Part shown: positions 1 to 6,404 of the stretch, piece by piece | Layout: the number at the start of each line of letters is the position of its first letter | Position numbering within the stretch: position 1 is the first letter of the stretch | Assembly: GCA_004028495.1 (NCBI GenBank) | Contig: MTKS01000084.1 | Location: 1-6,723, forward strand | DNA from: Candidatus Electrothrix marina | GTDB lineage: Bacteria; Desulfobacterota; Desulfobulbia; Desulfobulbales; Desulfobulbaceae | Reading direction: 5' to 3' | Length of the DNA: 6,723 bases | Notes under the pieces: model-generated | Told to the model about the DNA's origin: nothing | Seen by the model: only the letters and a program-made list of their open reading frames with translations | The model's database searches: none | Made by a program: the position numbers and the translations under genes

Positions 1-1
1 C

Positions 2-415
2 TGCCAACCCTTGAAAGTCGGGTCGCAAGGTGTCCTGGATAATTCCCTGGCCTATAACGGGTGCATTATTGACGGCACAGTAAAAAATTCTATCCTGTTT
101 CCCGGTGTTCGGGTGGAAAAAGGGGCGGTTGTGGAAAATTCCGTACTTTTTTTCAACACGCTGGTCAAAGAGGGCGGGCAACTCCGGCAGGTGGTGAGCG
201 ATGTCAACACAACCTTTGGTGCTCATGTGCGGGTCGGCGGTTGCGGAACAGATACCGGGACAGACAGCAAAGCAGGCAGTCGGGTGACGGTTATCGGCTG
301 GAATAATCATGTTCCTGATAATATGACCATCGGTTGCGGATGCTCGGTTGCGCCGGGTATCGAGGAAGAAAAATGGCCGGAAAACGGGCTGGAGGATATG
401 GAGGAACTGCAATGA
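2..415 (+). CDS. GlgC-family sugar-phosphate nucleotidyltransferase, C-terminal part only (5' end outside window)
   Basis: The visible 137 codons are the C-terminal left-handed beta-helix region of a glucose-1-phosphate adenylyltransferase-like protein. Hexapeptide-type repeats are seen as NGCIIDGTVKNSILFPGV followed by VEKGAVVENSVLF. They align by eye with the same region of the next gene (GSIIEGTVLNSVLSPGV, VRKGAVVRDSVIL), so the two are tandem paralogues. The N-terminal nucleotidyltransferase domain lies upstream of the window, so the substrate cannot be checked. A GlgC or GlgD-like role in ADP-glucose supply is the best guess. The reading frame is open to the left edge and ends at TGA 413-415, whose first bases overlap the ATG of the next gene. 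The C-terminal tail is acidic (GIEEEKWPENGLEDMEELQ) and has no counterpart in the downstream paralogue. Family assignment is confident; the specific function is not. Confidence 0.8.
   Translation, partial: CQPLKVGSQGVLDNSLAYNGCIIDGTVKNSILFPGVRVEKGAVVENSVLFFNTLVKEGGQLRQVVSDVNTTFGAHVRVGGCGTDTGTDSKAGSRVTVIGWNNHVPDNMTIGCGCSVAPGIEEEKWPENGLEDMEELQ
400..404 (+). promoter_or_regulatory. Shine-Dalgarno site that fixes the glgC start
   Basis: GGAGG lies 7 nt before ATG 412, inside the last codons of the upstream paralogue. The frame is open further upstream, with a TTG at 334 and an ATG at 340. Those starts would overlap the previous gene by about 80 nt and add residues unlike the GlgC N-terminus, so ATG 412 with the ATGA overlap is preferred. 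The arrangement suggests translational coupling of the two paralogues. Confidence 0.7.
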
Positions 416-1689
416 GAGAAGCAAAGGATGCTTTGGTGCTTTTGCTGGCCGGCGGTGTCGGCAGTCGTCTCAATATCCTGGTGGGGCATCGGGCTAAACC
501 GGCAGTGCCTTTCGGCGGCCTGTATCGGATCATAGATTTTTCCCTGTCCAATGTGATGAATTCCGGCCTGACTCGGGTCGGGGTGCTGACCCAGTACAAG
601 CCCCTGTCCTTGATGCGTCATATCCGGACCGGTGAGGCCTGGGATTTTACAGGAAGAACGCGCGGGATTAAAATCCTGCCGCCCCGCACCGGCGAGAAAG
701 ATTCGGATTGGTATAAAGGGACAGCGGACGCTATTCGCCAAAACATTGATTTTATCAGAGGCAATCAGTCCGAGCAGGTTGTTATTCTGTCCGGCGATCA
801 TATTTATCAGATGGATTTTGATGATATGATTGCATACCATCGCGAAAAAAACGCCGGAGTAACCATCGGCATGATGGTGGTGCCGAAGAGTGAGATTCAT
901 CAGTTCGGTGCCGGAATTGTCGATGATGAAAATCGTATTGTCGATTGGGAAGAAAAACCCGAAGAACCGAGAACCAACCTCGCTTCAATGGGAATTTATG
1001 TTTTTGACACCGAATATTTGCTGAAAGCCCTTTCCGGTGATCGGGAGGAGGTTGATTTCGGTATGCATATTATTCCCAGGGCGATTGAAGAGAAACAGGT
1101 CTATGCCTATCCTTTTTACGGCTATTGGCGGGACGTGGGCACGATTCAGTCCTATTGGGATGCAAATATGGATATTTTGCATGCCGACTCCGGAATTTCA
1201 CCGGAAGAATGGGGGATACGGCCCAACACGGAGGCGGACGGACGGGCTATGGACAGGGCTCCTGCCCGTTTTGCGGAAGGATGTACGGTGCAGTCCTCTA
1301 TGATTTCATCCGGAAGTATTATTGAGGGTACCGTGCTGAACTCGGTGCTGTCTCCGGGGGTGATTGTCCGCAAAGGAGCCGTTGTCCGAGACTCGGTTAT
1401 TCTTGAAGATTCCGTGATTGAGGCAGGTGCTCGGGTGGATTTGTCGGTCTGCGATAAACAGGTGCATATCGGAGAAGGAGCTGTTGTCGGATACGGCGAT
1501 GAGGAGGCGAAGAGCATTTCCAACCGGGAGTATCCGACCCATTTATACAGCGGCATCACCCTGCTCGGCAAGGGAGCAGCGATTCCGGCGGAAATGAGAA
1601 TCGGCAGGAACTGCATTATACGCCCTGATGAGAAGAGTCGGGAAGAGAGAGTGTTCCCGGCTGAACTTGAACACGGCGGCATTTTTTAA
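412..1689 (+). CDS. glgC: glucose-1-phosphate adenylyltransferase (ADP-glucose pyrophosphorylase)
   Basis: The 425-residue product has the usual GlgC length and is a cytoplasmic enzyme making ADP-glucose and PPi from ATP and glucose-1-phosphate, the committed step of bacterial glycogen synthesis. The N-terminal nucleotidyltransferase domain begins with LAGGVGSRL (residues 12-20) and RAKPAVPFGG (27-36). It continues with RIIDFSLSN (39-47), GTADAIRQN (103-111), the metal-binding Asp129 in SGDHIY, glucose-1-phosphate-contacting EKP (181-183) and ASMGIYVFD (191-199). YWRDVGT (238-244) precedes the linker. From about residue 290 onward a hexapeptide beta-helix domain follows. The nucleotide-loop signature deviates from the family pattern: Val24 stands where Thr or Ala is usual, and His26 where E. 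coli GlgC has its activator-site Lys39 (numbering from memory). The gene overlaps the preceding paralogue by ATGA, so the two are probably co-translated and may form hetero-oligomers. No terminator hairpin was seen after the stop. Confidence 0.93.
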   Translation: MREAKDALVLLLAGGVGSRLNILVGHRAKPAVPFGGLYRIIDFSLSNVMNSGLTRVGVLTQYKPLSLMRHIRTGEAWDFTGRTRGIKILPPRTGEKDSDWYKGTADAIRQNIDFIRGNQSEQVVILSGDHIYQMDFDDMIAYHREKNAGVTIGMMVVPKSEIHQFGAGIVDDENRIVDWEEKPEEPRTNLASMGIYVFDTEYLLKALSGDREEVDFGMHIIPRAIEEKQVYAYPFYGYWRDVGTIQSYWDANMDILHADSGISPEEWGIRPNTEADGRAMDRAPARFAEGCTVQSSMISSGSIIEGTVLNSVLSPGVIVRKGAVVRDSVILEDSVIEAGARVDLSVCDKQVHIGEGAVVGYGDEEAKSISNREYPTHLYSGITLLGKGAAIPAEMRIGRNCIIRPDEKSREERVFPAELEHGGIF

Positions 1690-1737
1690 GACGCTTTCAG
1701 GTAAAAATACACCCTTTTTTTTCAACCATCTTTTTTT

Positions 1738-1814
1738 GCGCCCGTAGCTCAGTAGGATAGAGCGCCAGATTCCTAATCTGGGTGCCGCAGGTTCGAATCC
1801 TGCCGGGCGCACCA
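1738..1814 (+). tRNA. tRNA-Arg, anticodon CCT, CCA encoded
   Basis: A complete cloverleaf can be drawn by hand. The acceptor stem GCGCCCG (1738-1744) pairs perfectly with CGGGCGC (1804-1810). The D stem is GCTC/GAGC. The anticodon stem CCAGA/TCTGG encloses the loop TTCCTAA with anticodon CCT at 1772-1774. The T arm GCAGG-TTCGAAT-CCTGC is perfect. Discriminator A1811 is followed by a genomically encoded CCA (1812-1814). It reads AGG arginine codons. It stands alone between glgC and the nucleotide-sugar genes; no second tRNA or rRNA is adjacent, and no clear promoter was identified in the 48 nt after glgC. Confidence 0.97.
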
Positions 1815-1989
1815 TATTTTAAATCGGGAAATTTGATAACAGAAGTCAGATAGGTTGTATCATCTGTCTGTTGCCTCACCGTTCTGTTGCTGCTGATTTT
1901 TCATGAGGCATTCATTTGGTTCCCGATATTACCTCCCTTGATATTTTCGGCAAATATTTTCAGAAACGAGAACGTGAGACAGGAGCAGT
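1815..1989 (+). other. non-coding spacer between the tRNA gene and the UDP-glucuronate decarboxylase gene
   Basis: No coding sequence is supported in these 175 bases. A TTGATA (1833-1838) followed 16 nt later by TTGTAT (1855-1860) is a weak sigma70-like pair that could drive the decarboxylase operon. A short CAGAT/ATCTG inverted repeat is also present in the same stretch. Neither is strong enough to annotate separately. A separate transcript start for the 1990 gene is expected because the preceding gene is a tRNA. Confidence 0.4.
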
Positions 1990-2955
1990 ATGAAGGCTGT
2001 GCAACAGAAAAAGCGGATTCTTATTACCGGCGGAGCCGGTTTTCTTGGATCCCATCTTTGTGAGAGATTATTGGCGGACGGACATGAGGTTGTCTGTCTG
2101 GATAACTATTTTACAGGAACCAAACAGAACATAGTTCATCTGTTGAAGAATCCCTATTTTGAGGTGATCCGTCATGATGTGACTTTTCCGCTTTATATTG
2201 AGGTTGACGAAATTTACAACCTTGCCTGCCCGGCCTCTCCTGTCCATTATCAGTTTGACCCGGTGCAGACCACCAAGACCTCAGTGCATGGGGCCATTAA
2301 TATGTTGGGACTGGCCAAACGGGTCAAGGCCAAGATTTTTCAGGCCTCAACCTCCGAGGTCTATGGAGACCCCAAGGTGCATCCGCAGCCGGAAACATAC
2401 TGGGGGCATGTCAATCCGAACGGTATCCGCTCCTGTTACGATGAAGGAAAACGATGCGCGGAAACCCTGTTTTTTGACTATCGTCGCCAGCATAATCTGA
2501 ATATCAAGGTGGCTCGGATTTTTAACACCTATGGTCCGAGGATGCATCCCAATGACGGTCGAGTGGTCTCTAATTTTATTGTTCAGGCCTTGCAGGGACG
2601 CTCCATAACAATATACGGGGACGGTTCGCAGTCCAGATCCTTTTGTTATGTCGATGACCTGATAGAGGCTTTTGTTCGTTTGATGAATACGGAGGACGGC
2701 TTTGCCGGGCCGGTGAACACCGGCAACCCCGGTGAGTTCACTATCCTGCAACTTGCGGAAAACGTCATAGAACTGACCGGCTCAAAATCGGAGATTATCT
2801 TTGAGCCTCTTCCGGAAGATGACCCGCGACAGCGCCAACCGGATATTTCCTTGGCAAAGGAAAAGCTCGGTTGGGAACCCAAAGTTTCCTTGCGGGAAGG
2901 GCTGGTCCCGACCATCGCCTATTTTGATAATTTTTTACGGGGAATCGACACCTGA
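1990..2955 (+). CDS. UDP-glucuronate decarboxylase (UDP-xylose synthase), extended SDR family
   Basis: The 321-residue protein matches the UXS type of short-chain dehydrogenase/reductase, which converts UDP-glucuronate to UDP-xylose and CO2 through a 4-keto intermediate with tightly bound NAD. The Rossmann loop GGAGFLG (residues 14-20) and Asp38 form the NAD site. [10 protein letters not shown] (78-87), TSEVYGDP (121-128), WGHVNP (138-143) and CYDEGKR (149-155, YxxxK Tyr150/Lys154) follow. [10 protein letters not shown] (176-185), NDGRVVSNF (188-196) and SRSFCYVDD (215-223) are near-diagnostic for UXS as opposed to other epimerases or dehydratases. Glu123 and Arg216 occupy the positions linked to decarboxylation in UXS and ArnA. 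Length is standard for the bacterial single-domain form, with no membrane anchor. AGGAG (1981-1985) sits 4 nt before the ATG, slightly close. The next gene follows after 14 nt, so a nucleotide-sugar operon is likely. Function is confident; the polysaccharide served is unknown. Confidence 0.93.
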   Translation: MKAVQQKKRILITGGAGFLGSHLCERLLADGHEVVCLDNYFTGTKQNIVHLLKNPYFEVIRHDVTFPLYIEVDEIYNLACPASPVHYQFDPVQTTKTSVHGAINMLGLAKRVKAKIFQASTSEVYGDPKVHPQPETYWGHVNPNGIRSCYDEGKRCAETLFFDYRRQHNLNIKVARIFNTYGPRMHPNDGRVVSNFIVQALQGRSITIYGDGSQSRSFCYVDDLIEAFVRLMNTEDGFAGPVNTGNPGEFTILQLAENVIELTGSKSEIIFEPLPEDDPRQRQPDISLAKEKLGWEPKVSLREGLVPTIAYFDNFLRGIDT

Positions 2956-2969
2956 TCGGCTGACGACAT

Positions 2970-4055
2970 ATGAAAAAAGCTTTTATTACCGGAGTAACCG
3001 GGCAGGACGGAGCATATCTTGCAGAGTTTCTCCTTGAAAAAGGGTATATGGTTCACGGTCTCAAGCGGCGAACCTCCTTGTTTAACACGGACCGTGTGGA
3101 CCATCTTTATCAGGATCCCCACGAAAAAGGTGTTCGTTTTCGTCTTCATCACGGTGACCTGACTGATTCCACTAATCTTATTAGAATTATGCAGGAAATT
3201 CAGCCGGATGAGGTGTATAATCTGGCGGCGCAAAGCCATGTGGCGGTTTCTTTTGAGACGCCGGAGTATACTGCCAACAGCGACGCCCTCGGCACGTTGC
3301 GGCTGCTTGAAGCTATCCGGATCCTCGGCTTGGAGAAGAAAAGCCGTTTTTATCAAGCTTCAACCTCAGAGCTTTTTGGAAAGGTTCAGGAAATCCCACA
3401 GACCGAAAATACCCCGTTTTACCCACGTTCTCCATATGCCGTAGCAAAACTGTATTCCTATTGGATTACGGTAAATTACAGGGAAGCCTATGATATGTAT
3501 TGCTGTAACGGGATTCTTTTCAACCACGAATCACCTCTTCGTGGAGAAACCTTTGTCACTCGCAAGATTACCAGGGCATTGGCCCGTATCAAGCTGGGAC
3601 TGCAGGATGCGCTTTATCTAGGTAATTTGGATGCCAAGCGGGACTGGGGACATGCAAAAGACTATGTTCAGATGCAGTGGCTGATGTTGCAGCAGGAGAA
3701 ACCGGAGGATTATGTCATCGCAACCGGTGTGCAGCATTCTGTACGGGAATTTGTTGCAATTGCGGCGGCAGAACTCGGCATGTCAGTGAATTGGCAAGGC
3801 AAGGGCTTGGATGAGATCGGCATTGAAGAAAAAAGCGGCAAAACAATTGTGCAAATTGATCCGCGCTATTTTCGTCCTACAGAGGTGGAGACTCTCTTGG
3901 GTGATCCGGCCAAGGCAAAAGAACAATTAGGCTGGGAGCCGAAGATCAGCTTTTCCGAGATGGTGCAGGAAATGGTTATCGAGGATTTGAAGATGGCCGA
4001 GCGTGACCAGATGATTCGTCAAAAAGGGTACAAAGCCTATAATTATTTTGAGTAG
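2970..4055 (+). CDS. gmd: GDP-mannose 4,6-dehydratase
   Basis: The 361-residue protein converts GDP-D-mannose to GDP-4-keto-6-deoxy-D-mannose, the branch point to GDP-L-fucose, GDP-D-rhamnose, GDP-perosamine and related sugars. It is a cytoplasmic NADP-dependent extended SDR. The sequence shows GVTGQDG (residues 8-14), KRRTS (32-36), HGDLTD (61-66), NLAAQSHV (84-91), ASTSELFG (130-137) with Thr132 and Glu134, and YAVAK (156-160) with Tyr156 and Lys160. [18 protein letters not shown] (185-202) and [10 protein letters not shown] further on are GMD hallmarks. Length is normal and all catalytic positions are present. An in-frame TGA at 2961 makes ATG 2970 the first usable start. No Shine-Dalgarno sequence is visible in the 14-nt gap, so translation probably depends on ribosomes finishing the upstream gene. 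No fucose synthase or rhamnose reductase follows, so the final sugar cannot be named. The stop codon lies at the outer edge of a long inverted repeat. Confidence 0.96.
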   Translation: MKKAFITGVTGQDGAYLAEFLLEKGYMVHGLKRRTSLFNTDRVDHLYQDPHEKGVRFRLHHGDLTDSTNLIRIMQEIQPDEVYNLAAQSHVAVSFETPEYTANSDALGTLRLLEAIRILGLEKKSRFYQASTSELFGKVQEIPQTENTPFYPRSPYAVAKLYSYWITVNYREAYDMYCCNGILFNHESPLRGETFVTRKITRALARIKLGLQDALYLGNLDAKRDWGHAKDYVQMQWLMLQQEKPEDYVIATGVQHSVREFVAIAAAELGMSVNWQGKGLDEIGIEEKSGKTIVQIDPRYFRPTEVETLLGDPAKAKEQLGWEPKISFSEMVQEMVIEDLKMAERDQMIRQKGYKAYNYFE

Positions 4056-4227
4056 GCGGTTCGCGTTAAGGAATAAAAAATTAATAACTTCCAGATTTCA
4101 AAAAAACTCCCCCCCCCTATAACTGCCATTTTTGCAGGAACTGATCAAAAACGACAGGCATGTTCTCAATAAAACAGTCGAGCAAATCGGGAAGTTATTT
4201 TTTTTACATTCCTAAGCGACCTGCCCA
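4053..4227. repeat. long imperfect inverted repeat, MITE-like or large transcript hairpin
   Basis: The left arm begins TAGGCGGTTCGCGTTAAGGAAT and runs to 4098; the right arm is 4184-4227. Reverse-complementing the right arm gives TGGGCAGGTCGCTTAGGAAT at its outer end. The inner 16 bases (4083-4098 with 4184-4199) match at 15 of 16 positions, including a perfect AATAACTTCC core. Outward, an A-rich/T-rich section and GGAAT still match, and the GGTTCGCGTTAAGG section matches with small gaps. The arms are about 45 nt each, separated by 85 nt. No target-site duplication was recognised at the ends. It could be a miniature inverted-repeat element, a decayed insertion sequence, or the 3' structure ending the gmd transcript (the right arm ends in eight T at 4198-4205). 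The repeat is plainly visible; its nature is inference. Confidence 0.6.
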
Positions 4228-4238
4228 GATTTACGGTC

Positions 4239-4279
4239 GCGAAAGCGTGCTCTGGTTGTAGACATACCTGCGCTTTCGC
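4239..4279. repeat. 9-bp inverted repeat, possible operator
   Basis: GCGAAAGCG (4239-4247) and CGCTTTCGC (4271-4279) are perfect reverse complements separated by 23 nt, with centres 32 bp apart, about three helical turns. Each half is itself nearly palindromic (CGC-GAAA-GCG and GCG-CTTT-CGC). The right half falls in the spacer of the candidate promoter and the left half lies just upstream of its -35 box. This would suit a dimeric or looping regulator. A simple RNA hairpin is the alternative only if transcription starts further upstream. Confidence 0.4.
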
Positions 4280-4288
4280 CGGTATAAA
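4259..4288 (+). promoter_or_regulatory. candidate sigma70-type promoter for the Tat-exported oxidoreductase
   Basis: TAGACA (4259-4264) is followed after 18 nt by TATAAA (4283-4288); each box matches five of six consensus bases. Transcription would begin near 4295, giving a leader of roughly 190 nt before ATG 4483. It is the best-matching pair noticed in this intergenic region. It is unproven, and a long leader could mean a second start closer to the gene (TTGCCT 4375-4380 and TATAGT 4396-4401, spacing only 15). Confidence 0.4.
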
Positions 4289-4482
4289 TAAAAAGCAATT
4301 AATTTGAAGCGTTACATAGGGTGTCCTTGTTTGTAGGTGTAAAAAATACCCGATTCCCCCCTACTCTTTCCCCATTGCCTTTTGCGCAATATCACTATAG
4401 TTTATTAACAAGGAGTACTTGCTCATATATCTCATAGGAAGCACCAGCAAAATTAACCGCACAAGAAAAAAAGGGTAGCAAT

Positions 4483-6276
4483 ATGATTTCGCGCAGAGAT
4501 TTTTTACGAATATCGGCAATGGCCTCGGCAGCGGCACTCGTGAACTGGCAATGTCCAAGTGCCCTTGCGCGTGGAAGAAAAAAAGGTAGAGGTGAATATG
4601 ATGCGATTATAATAGGTGCCGGGCTTGGTGGACTATCCTGTGCCGCATTACTTGCTAGGCAGGGATTTAAGCCTCTTGTGATTGAGAAAAATCGTAAACC
4701 AGGGGGGTACGCGACTTCATTCGAACGCCAAGGTTTCACCTGTGAAGCTTCCCTGCACGGGGTAAGCGGTATGCCCCTGAGTCAGCAAGTGCTGGGACAG
4801 CTCGGTATAGCGGATAAACTGACCTTTGTACCGCATGATTTTAGCTGGAGTTCACGATATCCGGGCCTTCCTCTTGATCTTCCACAGCCACCGCGAGATG
4901 AGTTTGGACAGGCTAACCCCAGTGTAGCCCTAAGCAACGCCTATGCTGCCCTCCTAAATTCGTTCGGCGGTATGCTGACAGCGGATGAATTGGCAGTAGA
5001 TGAAGAATTAGAGTCTACTGATCTGCACCAACCAGGATTTTTGGGATACATGAATTGCTGGGCAGGTTTGCTCGCTGATATTAATAAGTTTTATTCACCT
5101 GATGGTGGGATGCCTGATGATCCTTCTCAGTTCCCTGAGCTGTATCCGGCTTGGTATAGCATAATGGACAAGACGCTTGATCAGCTTTTTCAAGACTATA
5201 AAATAACAACCCCAGCGTTGACAGCTATTCTGGGGCAGTCATGGCCATATTACGGACTTCCGCCTTCACAACTTCCTGCGTGGGTCTATTTGTGGTTTAC
5301 CGGGATGTACTACGGTTACGGTAAATTTTATATTCAGGGGACATCAAGCAGCCTAAGCGATGCTCTTGTTGAAACGATCAAAACCGCAGGGGGCAAGGTA
5401 CTTCTCAGTACCGAGGTCGATGAGATCATTATTGAAGATGAAAAAGCTGTCGGGGTGAAGATAAAAAAAGGTCGTAGTCATCGGCATTACAAAAAATACT
5501 ATGCTCATGCTGTAGTGAGTAATGTCGCTGTCCCTGTGACATTTGAGAAGCTTCTTCCACAGGGTTCCTCAGTTTACCTCAGTGATTATCTGGACAATGT
5601 AGCTGCGGGGCAACCGAGCACAAGCCATTTTAACGTCTGGTTAGGGCTAGATTTAAGTAAGGATAATGGTACGTTCATGGAGTATTACGAGCAGCTTGGA
5701 TCGGATAGTGTGCTCCATTACGGCTTCAACCACGACGATGCATATGACGCTCTCTTACAATGTGATCCTGAAAGAGCTGTAGTTGCCGTATTGGCTCATG
5801 ATAAAATATTACCAGAATATTCTCCGGATGGTCACCTTACCCTCACTCTCTCTATGCTTTCCGGTTATGAACCATGGAAAAAGTTTGAAGAGGATTATTT
5901 TGCAAACGGAAGACACCACCGTCGTCGCAAAAAAGAATACTACAAAGAGAAAGCCCGTATTGCTGAACAACTTATCAGCTTTGTTGAGAAACAAGCACTG
6001 CCCGGACTTTCAGATTTGATCGTCATGCAGGAGGCCTCTACGCCGTTAACCAATGTTCGTTTTACCAATAATACGCAAGGGGCGATATACGGCTATGACC
6101 AGACGATGGATAATTCCGGATTCACGAGGCTTGCAAGATTTGGACAACGGACACCGATTGAAGGTCTTTATCTTGCCGGTGCATGGTCCTACCCTGGCGG
6201 CGGCTTTGAGCCTGTGATGCTTTCTGGTGTAGAGGCTGTTAAATGTATGATGGAGGACTGGGGATATCCGGTTTAA
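4483..6276 (+). CDS. Tat-exported FAD-dependent oxidoreductase, CrtI / carotenoid isomerase / RetSat-like
   Basis: The 597-residue product starts with a textbook twin-arginine signal: SRRDFLRIS (residues 3-11), a short Ala-rich hydrophobic stretch, and a probable cleavage site after SALA (26-29). Export of a folded, FAD-loaded protein to the periplasm is inferred. The mature part opens with the dinucleotide loop IIIGAGLGGLS (42-52), ribose-binding Glu68 and KPGGYATSF (72-80). A substrate-domain region follows, with FYIQGTSSSLSDAL (282-295) and VVSNVAVP (344-351). The C-terminal FAD motif GLYLAGAWSYPGGGFEPVM (561-579) completes a phytoene desaturase-like flavin amine-oxidase fold. This family desaturates, saturates or isomerises polyenes, but substrates cannot be assigned from sequence. 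Two strongly basic patches (328-339 and 477-490) and a basic mature N-terminus are unusual. Translation probably uses AAAGGG about 7 nt before the ATG. Codon choice looks more AT-rich than in the genes to its left. It stands alone, with its own leader and terminator. Confidence 0.85.
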   Translation: MISRRDFLRISAMASAAALVNWQCPSALARGRKKGRGEYDAIIIGAGLGGLSCAALLARQGFKPLVIEKNRKPGGYATSFERQGFTCEASLHGVSGMPLSQQVLGQLGIADKLTFVPHDFSWSSRYPGLPLDLPQPPRDEFGQANPSVALSNAYAALLNSFGGMLTADELAVDEELESTDLHQPGFLGYMNCWAGLLADINKFYSPDGGMPDDPSQFPELYPAWYSIMDKTLDQLFQDYKITTPALTAILGQSWPYYGLPPSQLPAWVYLWFTGMYYGYGKFYIQGTSSSLSDALVETIKTAGGKVLLSTEVDEIIIEDEKAVGVKIKKGRSHRHYKKYYAHAVVSNVAVPVTFEKLLPQGSSVYLSDYLDNVAAGQPSTSHFNVWLGLDLSKDNGTFMEYYEQLGSDSVLHYGFNHDDAYDALLQCDPERAVVAVLAHDKILPEYSPDGHLTLTLSMLSGYEPWKKFEEDYFANGRHHRRRKKEYYKEKARIAEQLISFVEKQALPGLSDLIVMQEASTPLTNVRFTNNTQGAIYGYDQTMDNSGFTRLARFGQRTPIEGLYLAGAWSYPGGGFEPVMLSGVEAVKCMMEDWGYPV

Positions 6277-6341
6277 GCTTTGCTTTTGGTAAGATTAGCT
6301 GAGAAAGTGTGAAGAAATAATTCTTTCGCTTGAGAAAGGAC

Positions 6342-6372
6342 AAAGGCAATTCAGATCTGGATTGCCTTTTTT
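6342..6372 (+). terminator. rho-independent terminator after the Tat-exported oxidoreductase gene
   Basis: AAAGGCAAT (6342-6350) pairs perfectly with ATTGCCTTT (6361-6369). The stem can be extended by a T-G wobble and CA/TG around a GATC loop, and six T follow (6367-6372). The gene stop is 66 nt upstream. On the other strand the same hairpin is followed only by TTTGT, so it could stop the convergent rnhB transcript weakly. Confidence 0.9.
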
Positions 6373-6404
6373 GTATGGAGGAGAAGCTTTTTCTCTGAAG
6401 AGTT

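Larger units (their letters stand above)
4056..4482 (+). other. 427-bp non-coding region between gmd and the Tat-exported oxidoreductase gene
   Basis: No open frame with coding character is present on either strand. From left to right it holds an imperfect long inverted repeat (4053-4227), whose interior has a C9 tract (4109-4117) and a small CTGC/GCAG hairpin (4123-4137). A GCGACC/GGTCGC repeat (4216-4221 with 4235-4240) follows. Then come a GCGAAAGCG/CGCTTTCGC repeat overlapping a candidate promoter (4239-4288) and about 190 nt of probable 5' leader. The leader includes C/T-rich stretches and a second AAGGAG (4410-4415) that does not serve the annotated gene. The region is AT-richer and more structured than the flanking genes. 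Confidence 0.7.

Noticed and set aside
334..411. Longer glgC with a TTG start at 334
   Set aside because: The extra 26 residues do not resemble a GlgC N-terminus and would overlap the upstream gene by about 80 nt; GGAGG before ATG 412 decides the start.
307..900. Minus-strand open frame of 197 codons
   Set aside because: It lies entirely antisense to glgC and the end of its upstream paralogue, with low-complexity composition (His and Ser runs) and no recognisable family.
1738..1830. tRNA 3' end as an integration site for a mobile element
   Set aside because: No integrase, no second copy of the tRNA 3' end and no phage-like genes appear in the window; the genes after it are housekeeping-type nucleotide-sugar enzymes.
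1543..1879. Minus-strand open frames reading through the tRNA gene (peptides with RPAGFEPAAPRLGIW and GRIRTCGTQIRNLALYPTELRA)
   Set aside because: These are the well-known spurious translations of the antisense strand of a tRNA gene; there is no start context and the frame covers the end of glgC.
4374..4390. ATTGC/GCAAT hairpin in the leader of the oxidoreductase gene
   Set aside because: A five-base stem in AT-rich sequence is expected by chance and no following tract or conserved loop supports a function.
4419..4478. Possible 19-codon leader peptide starting at TTG 4419 with AAGGAG just upstream
   Set aside because: The start is TTG, the spacing to AAGGAG is very short, and the predicted peptide has no regulatory feature such as a run of one amino acid. 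It may be chance, so it was not annotated as a gene.
6321..6340. CTTTC/GAAAG hairpin upstream of the main terminator
   Set aside because: It is only a 5-bp AT-rich stem without a T tract; the adjacent 6342-6372 hairpin is the convincing terminator.
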